Positions 57,216-64,000 of a DNA stretch of 64,000 nucleotides are shown here, in pieces (the first letter of the stretch is position 1; every line of letters begins with the position of its first letter). The position numbers and the translations under genes are program-made. The DNA is from Thelonectria olida (lineage: Eukaryota; Ascomycota; Sordariomycetes; Hypocreales; Nectriaceae), in the NCBI GenBank assembly GCA_020736575.1, contig JAGPYM010000002.1, forward strand, positions 868,001 to 932,000. The letters run 5' to 3'. Under the pieces are notes generated by a model. It saw only the letters and a list, made by a program, of their open reading frames with translations, was not told the DNA's origin and searched no databases.

Positions 57216-57795
57216 GGTAAAGGTTCTTTTGCAAAATCGCAAAGCCTGAAGGCGCCTAAGGTAGAGCTGCGAAGATGTCTTGTTGGACCTTTGAGGGGCG
57301 GATAGAACGTGGTCGCAAACAAGACGAATGCGATGCACAAATTGGTGGGCTGGGAAGAAGTCGCAGGGGGCAACCGTCTTGCGGGCCCACTCACTCACTC
57401 CACTGCCGCCGCTTTTTGGGCTGGCGCGAATGGATGAACTGGCGCGTGGGCTTGGAGACCGGACGCGTTTCTTTCGCGTTCTAGCCCTTGCACCGCCACA
57501 TCTCGAGCTCTTGACTTTAATTGATTTTGCGCCACAGACACATGCACGGAAAGCGGATACTATGTAGATAAGTGTGGCAGGGACGCGGGGGCGGCATCCG
57601 AAGCGCAGGGCCGTGCCAAACTGCCATTACGGGGAAGTCACCGACGGCACGTGTGAGGTACCTCGGCACCGGTACGGGAGCGGAAACTGTCGCCTTTGGA
57701 GGTCGCGCAGCCCAAAAAGAGCGACATCGCACTCCCTTTCCTTCCTTGCGAACCATTCGAAATTCATGTATTCTTGACGCTCTAAGTGACCTACC
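57216..57795. other. Divergent promoter region, mcm7 / pex1
   Basis: A 580-bp region between head-to-head genes. Apart from the G1/S-like cluster it holds no recognisable gene; its short frames are shadows. Confidence 0.5.
57423..57478 (-). promoter_or_regulatory. Cluster of MCB/E2F-like elements upstream of mcm7
   Basis: Within 56 bp there are a TTCGCGCC (read on -; 57,423-57,430), a palindromic ACGCGT (57,463-57,468) and a TTTCGCG (57,472-57,478, +). In yeasts and animals such sites control G1/S genes through MBF/E2F. The cluster sits 208-264 bp before the MCM7 start codon and about 320-370 bp before PEX1. Function here is inferred. Confidence 0.45.
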
Positions 57796-60700
57796 ATGGC
57801 TCCTCGGAGGAATCCGCAGTCTGTCTCTGCCGAGATCTCTCTCGCGCATCTCAGGAATTGCTTCGTCAATCTCCCCACGCCGTTGGTCTCTTTGCTGGTC
57901 AACGTTAACACTGTGAGCAATTGCCCCTTTACCAACTGCCTAGCTCTGGTCGAGATGCTGACTCTCTACAATAGCCTGCGCAAAATGTTATTGTCGAACT
58001 CAGCTTCCGAGATGCCTCGTCGACCGGCTCGAGCTCCCAACAGCGCTCCGTGTTCCTGGGATGGACTGGCATGCCAAGCAAGAGGAGGACGGGCCCTCCG
58101 GTTGGGCGCGAAGGGCTCAATGGCATGCGAGGCTCGTCGCGAGACCAGGAGGTGCAGTTGGTTGAGCTTGATATGACCCTGGCAAAGACCTTGGGGCTTT
58201 CCGAGGGCCAGAAGATCATGACCACTGTACACCTTGAACCACCTTTGGCACATACCATTAACATCGAACCTCTAACGCCCGACGACTGGGAAATCATCGA
58301 ACTCCATGCCACGTTTCTCGAACTGAATCTGATTCAGCAGATCAGGGCACTTCCGAACCCCGCGTACAAGAACAGCGAAGGCGCAATTGTCCCCTCGCAC
58401 CCACTCACCCTCCACCTCTCTCCGACTTCGACTGCGAACATCAAGATTCTCTCATTAGAACCTGCACCAGCCGCGGACGCCCCTTTCGCAAAGCTGTCAC
58501 CCGACTCGGAGGTCATCGTTGCTCCCAAGACGAGGCAGAAGAGTTCACATAACAGCGGAGATCATCGCAGTGTAGCGAGCACTTCCAAGTCAAAACGGAG
58601 TGGTACCAGCACTGTCCGTCGTCGAAGTGCCAGGGAGGAACGGAAACCAATCATGTTCCTTCGTGGTGTCGACAGATCAACATGCGAAGAGTGGTTCGAC
58701 GAGGCGCCAGAGGTTCAAGACTTTAGTGTGTGGATCGACCAGGACTTACTGTTTTCCAACGCCTTCCGAGGCGTCAACTATGTTGTTGTGGATATAATCA
58801 AGCCCGCCGGTCTGCAACAGCCCCAAGCAGAAGACGGAGCTGCTCCAGCCACGACGAACGCCTCCTCAAAGATAATTGCACATCTCAGACCTTGGGCGGA
58901 TCCTCCAAATAGTCAGACAGTCGCCCTGTCCTCCCCTCTCTCTGCAGCTTTGGGATTCACGGGTCTGGTTGGTGGTGTCGTCAAACTTCAAGCTGCACCA
59001 CAACAACTTCCTCAGAAAGTCGTCCAAGGCATCAAAATCTTTCCTTTTGCTGCCACCACCAAAGCAAACGAAGGTTTTAGTTTCGGAAGCGAGACCAAGG
59101 CCAAGAAGGAGGAGTCTGCCAAACGATTCCGCCAAATTTACGCAGGCCCGAAGGACTTGGACGGCATACTGAAGGGGCCTATTGTTGATGGCACAGTATT
59201 CGGGCTTTATGACGGACTTGATGCCCATTCAGGCTGGGAGGGAGGTGTAATCAAGTTCACATACAGCCCCGACTTTTCGGCCCAAGAGCAGAGCAAAGAC
59301 GCCGTCAATTGGCTGCTGGGCCTTGATTCGAAGTTGCAGATTGACTTTCAGGCTGCCGCACCTCGACCGCCGTGGCTATTGGAATCGGATTCATTCGAGC
59401 GACAGCCCTCTCACGACTCACTGCTTGTTGGAATCGACTCACTGCTCGAGAATTTGCAATCTCATCTCGCTCACATGTCCTCAGTATTGCTGACCGGTGG
59501 TATGGGGTCTGGAAAGTCGTCTATTGCAAAGCATTTGGCACAAAAGCTACGCGAGGAATTTCTGTTTCACACGCTCTATTACCCGTGTCGAAAATTGGTC
59601 AACGATGAGACTCGGATTTCCACGATCAAAGAGACTTTGAATCGCTTGTTTATGTCGGCAAGCTGGGGCGCCAGGTTGAGTGGTCGGGCTGTGGTTGTCC
59701 TTGACGACTTGGACAAGCTGTGTCCTGTTGAAACAGAGCTTCAAGTTGGAAACGACAACGGTCGAAGCAGACAAGTTAGCGAAATCATTGCCTCGGTTGT
59801 CAGAGAATATTGCACCAAAGACAGCGGTGTTGTACTGCTTGCGACCGCAGAGGGCAAAGAGTCGGTCAACAACGTAGTTGTTAGCGGCCATGTGGTTCGC
59901 GAAATCGTCGAGCTCAAAGCTCCTGATAAGGAAGCCAGGCGCCGGGTTATGGAGGCTATTGTGAACAAGGATGCTGTAGCTCCTGAAGACACATCCTCGC
60001 AGTTCGGGGATGATAGTCGCCCACAAACAGCTGACGGAAGTGTCGGAGGCGACAGCGGTGCGTGGATGGAGGGAGCCAGCCATACGAGTCGAGAGCAGCC
60101 TCCCTCAAAAGCAGGTGGTTTTATCCTGGACCAAGACCTCGATTTTCTCGACATTGCCGGATCAACCGATGGATACATGCCTGGAGACTTGAGCGTCTTC
60201 GTGGCAAGGGCTCGCAACGAGGCCATCATGCGTGCAATTGCCGAGTCGCCAAACTCGCACTCGACAGCCATTCACCTCAGCCGTGTGGATTTTGACAAGG
60301 CTTTGAAGGGCTTTACACCAGCTTCGCTGAGAAACGTGTCCCTGCAAAGCTCTTCGACGAGCTTCAAGTCCATCGGCGGCCTGCAAGAGACCCGACAGGT
60401 GCTCCTGGAGACGCTGCAGTATCCAACCAAGTATGCACCTATCTTTGCACAATGCCCACTCCGTCTACGATCAGGTCTCCTCCTATACGGATATCCAGGC
60501 TGTGGCAAGACTCTTCTTGCCAGCGCCGTAGCGGGCGAGTGCGGTCTCAACTTCATTAGTGTCAAGGGACCGGAGATTCTCAACAAATATATCGGTGCGT
60601 CTGAGAAGAGCGTGCGTGATCTCTTCGATAGAGCCTCAGCAGCAAAGCCATGCGTTCTCTTCTTCGATGAGTTCGACTCCATCGCGCCCAAGAGAGGTCA

Positions 60701-61505
60701 CGACTCGACCGGCGTGACGGATCGTGTCGTCAACCAGCTTCTGACACAGATGGATGGTGCCGAAGGTCTATCTGGAGTCTATGTTCTCGCTGCCACATCC
60801 CGACCGGACCTGATCGACCCCGCTTTGCTTCGACCTGGTCGTTTGGATAAATCCCTACTCTGCGACATGCCTAATCTGGAGGATAGAGCGGACATCATCA
60901 AGGCCCTGTTCCAGAAGGTCCGATTGTCGGACGAGTTGGTCGAAACAGACGGGCCTCTGCTGGACATCGCTCGCCGCACCGAAGGCTTCTCTGGAGCGGA
61001 TCTTCAGGCTCTGGTATCCAATGCACAGCTCGAAGCCATCCACGATGTGCTTGACGTTGATGGTCCTGCGACAACCTCCAAACGCCCCAATGGACACTCT
61101 GGAAAGCCTAATGCTACACCGAGCTTCGTGCAATTCCGCTACGGAGCCAACGCTAAACCGTCGGCCGATGTCACACCCAAGAGCAAGTCTGCTGCTCTCA
61201 TTGAGAATGCCGCCATTCTGTCTAAGCTCGACGAAATTAAGGTGGCTCGCAAGAGATCGAAGCAAGTGCACGGGGTTCCCGCGCTAGCGAATGCCGACAA
61301 CAAGACCCAGGACAGCGAGCAAAGGGAGGTGGTGATTGGGTTGGATCATCTGATCAAGGCTCTTGACAACACCAGGGCTAGTATCAGCGCTCAGGAGAAG
61401 GCGAGGTTGCAGAGGATCTATCATGAGTTTGTGGTGGGCAGGAGCGGACAGATGAAGGACGGACAGGGCAGCATGGAAATTGGAGGTAGGAGTAGTTTGA
61501 TGTAA
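57796..61505 (+). CDS. pex1: Peroxisomal biogenesis factor 1 (PEX1), AAA ATPase
   Basis: With PEX6 it forms the AAA complex that extracts ubiquitinated import receptor PEX5 from the peroxisomal membrane. Exons: 57796-57912 and 57975-61505, giving 1,215 aa. The short first exon (39 codons) is joined in phase 0 to read VNVNTPAQNVIVEL; without it the N-terminal double-psi barrel would be cut. That N-domain covers roughly 1-190. The first ATPase cassette (D1) has Walker A GGMGSGKSS at about 546. The second (D2) has Walker A GYPGCGKT at about 877, Walker B VLFFDEFDS at about 932 and the AAA signature LLRPGRLD, which is the better conserved cassette, as in the family. The C-terminus is charged and probably disordered. 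Confidence 0.97.
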
Positions 61506-61636
61506 GAGATGAATCAATAAGTTAAAGAGATGGAAGACATAGGCTTTTGCTACTACCTTTTCCGAACCTCAATAACATCTAGGCACTTGGAGTTTACCCT
61601 TTCTGTTCTATCGCTTTTTTGTGACCCAGGATTCCG

Positions 61637-62695
61637 TTAAGCATCCTCCTTCAGAATCGTGGCCAATCGTTCCAGAGCAATTTCATGAATACCCTCCCTC
61701 GCCACAACCAGTCCATTGCTTCGACTCAAATCCCGTCCAGCCCCAAAGTCAACCGGCTTCCCATCCAAATCCGTGATCTTGCCACCAAGCTCAGTAAAGA
61801 TGATTTGTGCTCCCGCATGGTCCCAAATCCACATCTTGGTCGTCGGCGTAGTAGCGATGCGCACGAACAAGTCGCCGCCGCCAATGATGAGGGCGGCATA
61901 TCGGATGTGCGAAGACCACACGTCAGTGCTGGGGAACTTGGCGCCGAAGGTGTCGGCGAGCTTCTGTACGAGGTCGTGGCGGGACGACTTGCTTTCCAGA
62001 CAGTCGACGATGTGGATTTGCTTGGGATCCGAGGTTGCCTTGAGGGGTTCGAGCTGGCGAGCGGGCTCAAGGCCTTCGGCAGTCATGGTGCGGATGAAGG
62101 AGCCTTGGCCTTTCACGGCGGACAGCATGATTCCTAGGCCGTCCTTGTCCACGCTCGTCTCCGTCACGTTGCCGTCGTCGTCGAGACGGAGGTTGGGGTT
62201 TCCCAGGACTCCGACCACTTCCCGCCCATCCTCGACCAGTGCGAGCGACACGGAAAACTGCTGACCCCGAAGGAAGGTCATGGTTCCGTCAATCGGGTCC
62301 ATGATCCAGTGTCGCCCGGTGTCGCCTCCTTTACTGCGGCCCCCGAGGTCAATCAGCTCCAGCATCTCGTCAACCGACTTTGGACTCGCGAGCGGCTCGC
62401 CCGTCGCGGGGTCCTTGAGCTCGGTGGACGACACCAGGTCCCACACGCGGTCCCTCAGGGCGTGGTCGGCGCGCAGGGCGTCGGAGGCCTCCTCGCCGAG
62501 GAAGGCATCGTCGGGGAAGACGGCGCGGAGGGCGCTGATGAGGAGGGCCTGGGCGGCGAAGTCGGCGACGGTGACGGGGGAGGCGTCGGCCTTTGAGATG
62601 CCGCTGACGGTGGACTGGATGCTCTTTGTGAGGATGGAGGCGCGGTAGACGGCGAGCTCGGCGATGTGCAGCTCGCGAGCGAAGGGGGCGGACAT
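61637..62695 (-). CDS. met22: 3'(2'),5'-bisphosphate nucleotidase (Met22/Hal2)
   Basis: Removes the 3' phosphate from PAP (and PAPS), a by-product of sulfate assimilation that inhibits RNA processing enzymes; in yeast it is the Li+/Na+-sensitive HAL2 target. A single exon of 352 aa, the family size. Metal site: Glu68/Glu69 in FLGEEAS, the DPIDGT motif (Asp133, Asp136, Thr138) and, near the C-terminus, the Asp of WIWDHAGAQ. The N-terminal part LTKSIQS with SPVTVADFAAQ is typical. The start at 62695 is the first Met of the frame. Its 3' end lies 131 bp from that of PEX1. Confidence 0.95.
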   Translation of the reverse strand: MSAPFARELHIAELAVYRASILTKSIQSTVSGISKADASPVTVADFAAQALLISALRAVFPDDAFLGEEASDALRADHALRDRVWDLVSSTELKDPATGEPLASPKSVDEMLELIDLGGRSKGGDTGRHWIMDPIDGTMTFLRGQQFSVSLALVEDGREVVGVLGNPNLRLDDDGNVTETSVDKDGLGIMLSAVKGQGSFIRTMTAEGLEPARQLEPLKATSDPKQIHIVDCLESKSSRHDLVQKLADTFGAKFPSTDVWSSHIRYAALIIGGGDLFVRIATTPTTKMWIWDHAGAQIIFTELGGKITDLDGKPVDFGAGRDLSRSNGLVVAREGIHEIALERLATILKEDA

Positions 62696-63248
62696 GGCGA
62701 TGGTTTGGTGATGAAGGCGGAGAAGTGAGTGAGTGAGTGAAGTGGGCTGATGGGGGACCAGATTGATTCAAGTAGGTAGGTAGGTAGGTTGAATGAAAAA
62801 TATGTAGCAGAGTATTCGATATCCCATGTGCTTGTATCACCAATTGCTTATAGGCAGGTTTGATGCAAGAAAGTGAAGCAAGCGAGATAGTTGTCATGAG
62901 ACATTTTGGTGGCCATCATGGCCATGAGCAACTTGGTCTTCCCCACTCACATACATTAGCTGGCAGCACATGTCCAGCTTAACAACTAATTATATGGATA
63001 ACCTGCTGTCGGTGAACACAGTCCACTTTCGTCAGTAAAATTCAAAAGGCAAGCAAATGAATCAGTTGGCAGGTATTTTCTGCCTAGCAAATATGTAGTA
63101 GATCGTGGGGTTGTGGTGTTAGTTCTTTTTGCTTCTCACACGCCCACCTGCGCAGACACTTCATAGCAAGGTAAGGATTTCTTCGCACAAACAACTACCT
63201 ATCAAACACATATTGCCATATCATCACTTTCGTCATTGTCCAGTGGAA
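62696..63248. other. Intergenic: met22 promoter and 3' region of the edge ORF
   Basis: Short tetranucleotide runs occur in the met22 upstream sequence: GTGA x4 near 62,725-62,740 and TAGG x4 near 62,772-62,790. No gene seen. Confidence 0.5.
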
Positions 63249-63899
63249 TCACAAAAGCCTCTCAGTTGACTTGAAAAGTCTCCCCTCCCTTGTCAAAAGA
63301 AGGTTTCCACGATGAGGGTCACAGACAATCTCCTTATATTGCAATTCTTCCATATGATAGACATTTGAAACCATCAATGATTCTTCCTTTGATAACTTTC
63401 GGGTCGTTACCATCAAGGGCTTTGGTCCGGTACTGGGACTTGCTGTCGTGTATTCGACATATGGGTCCAAAGACTCATCCAAGCGAATGCATTTTGTGGC
63501 GCCGCTCTCCACACTCTGCCACGGTTCAGTCTCTGGACCTGAGATATCCTCTTTTTCTTCTTCAGTCTGCTTCGGCTGGACTGCAGCGGTGAGGCATTGA
63601 TAATCATGGTTTTCTTCCGTGCTTGCATGTTGATCGGGCCGAGTGGGGATAGTCGAACATGGGTGACCAGCACCTTCATTGGGATTTGATGGGTTAGCCA
63701 AACGTATTTCCGGAGTCAGAAATCTCAGACATACTACTCGACCTTCAGGTACCACAGTCTTGTTTCCGGAACTCTGAGCATCGTCTAGGTCCCCTTCGAT
63801 CACTTTGATCACTGTAGAAAGCAGAGATTTGGCGCTGGGCGTCAACGGCGGTAGGCTCTCTAACGGGCCTGGAATCATGACAAGTTGACCCTTGATCAT
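63249..63899 (-). CDS. Unrecognised ORF near the right edge, possibly the 3' part of a longer gene
   Basis: An open frame of 216 codons on the minus strand, acidic in its middle (KQTEEEKEDISGPETEPW), ending FKSTERLL. There is no domain I recognise. The same frame is open for about 14 codons upstream of the listed Met (reading IHPRLGTVTHRVQQ) until a stop, so the real N-terminus may come from an exon beyond the window. A GTATGT...CTAAC...AAG sequence at 63,734-63,674 has intron-like borders, but removing it shifts the frame, so it is not used here. Composition supports coding only moderately. Confidence 0.4.
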   Translation of the reverse strand: MIKGQLVMIPGPLESLPPLTPSAKSLLSTVIKVIEGDLDDAQSSGNKTVVPEGRVVCLRFLTPEIRLANPSNPNEGAGHPCSTIPTRPDQHASTEENHDYQCLTAAVQPKQTEEEKEDISGPETEPWQSVESGATKCIRLDESLDPYVEYTTASPSTGPKPLMVTTRKLSKEESLMVSNVYHMEELQYKEIVCDPHRGNLLLTREGRLFKSTERLL

Positions 63900-64000
63900 T
63901 TGTTGGACTCGATGAGTGACCGTTCCAAGTCTTGGGTGAATTTCTCATAGCTTAGGGTGCTCAGAGGAGTAGTGGGAAGCCTCCGGCCTGGATACAGTCT

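Noticed and set aside
63674..63734. Intron-like sequence (GTATGT, CTAAC, AAG) in the edge ORF
   Set aside because: Removing 61 nt changes the frame to a Lys/Arg/Trp-rich product that looks like a shadow; the unspliced frame is more protein-like.
1..64000. CRISPR arrays, insertion sequences, prophage, viral genes or a secondary-metabolite cluster
   Set aside because: None seen. Gene structure is fungal nuclear and the gene set is housekeeping; no PKS, NRPS, terpene cyclase, transposase or integrase frames.

Overview
The window is nuclear DNA of a filamentous ascomycete, most likely a Sordariomycete (Hypocreales or Glomerellales type; I cannot fix the genus). The reasons are short introns of about 50-80 nt with GT...AG borders and CTAAC/CTGAT-like branch sites, a moderately GC-rich coding bias, intergenic spaces of 0.1-6.5 kb, and single-copy fungal genes such as a poly-HAMP group III histidine kinase. 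I see no plasmid, phage, transposon, CRISPR array, rRNA or tRNA, no block that looks RIP-mutated, and no biosynthetic cluster.

Layout: (1) 2.5-6.6 kb, the osmosensing/fungicide-target hybrid histidine kinase (os-1/nik-1), on +. (2) 7.9-9.7 kb, a small coiled-coil protein on -, split by two long introns around a 20-nt microexon. (3) 9.7-16.2 kb, a large gene-poor divergent gap ending in a pyrimidine-rich probable leader. (4) 16.2-18.0 kb, a SAM plus HMG-box protein (+). (5) 19.6-22.2 kb, the condensin kleisin subunit (-), head to head with (6) an NCLX/CCX-type cation/Ca2+ exchanger (+, 23.4-26.5 kb). (7) 27.6-28.5 kb, phosphomannomutase (+), convergent with (8) a WW plus PhoD-like phosphatase (-, 28.9-32.6 kb), which is divergent from (9) MSH3 (+, 34.8-38.1 kb). 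(10) A C2H2-type protein (-, 38.9-40.9 kb) and (11) Rab geranylgeranyltransferase beta (-, 42.8-43.8 kb). (12) An alpha/beta hydrolase (+, 44.4-45.4 kb). (13) A 3.2-kb gap, then a RhoGAP (+, 48.6-51.0 kb). (14) RRS1 (-), head to head with mitochondrial ribosomal protein S29/DAP3 (+). (15) MCM7 (-), head to head with PEX1 (+). (16) 3'(2'),5'-bisphosphate nucleotidase (-). (17) An unrecognised ORF running to the right edge (-).

This is mainly a housekeeping neighbourhood. Genome maintenance is well represented (MSH3, MCM7, condensin), and each of those genes has an ACGCGT/ACGCGN (MCB-like) element just upstream of its start codon. Translation (RRS1, mS29), protein glycosylation (PMM), vesicle traffic (RabGGTase beta), peroxisome biogenesis (PEX1), sulfur/PAP metabolism and stress signalling (Os-1) account for most of the rest. 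I built the exon models by hand from splice consensus, reading frame and family knowledge. Every multi-exon model gives a total CDS length divisible by three.

I found no clear undescribed multi-gene system. The most unusual signals are the microexon gene, the in-frame stop-free 54-nt intron in os-1, the 6.5-kb gap with a long leader, the WW-PhoD and SAM-HMG domain fusions, and the shared MCB-like promoter motif.
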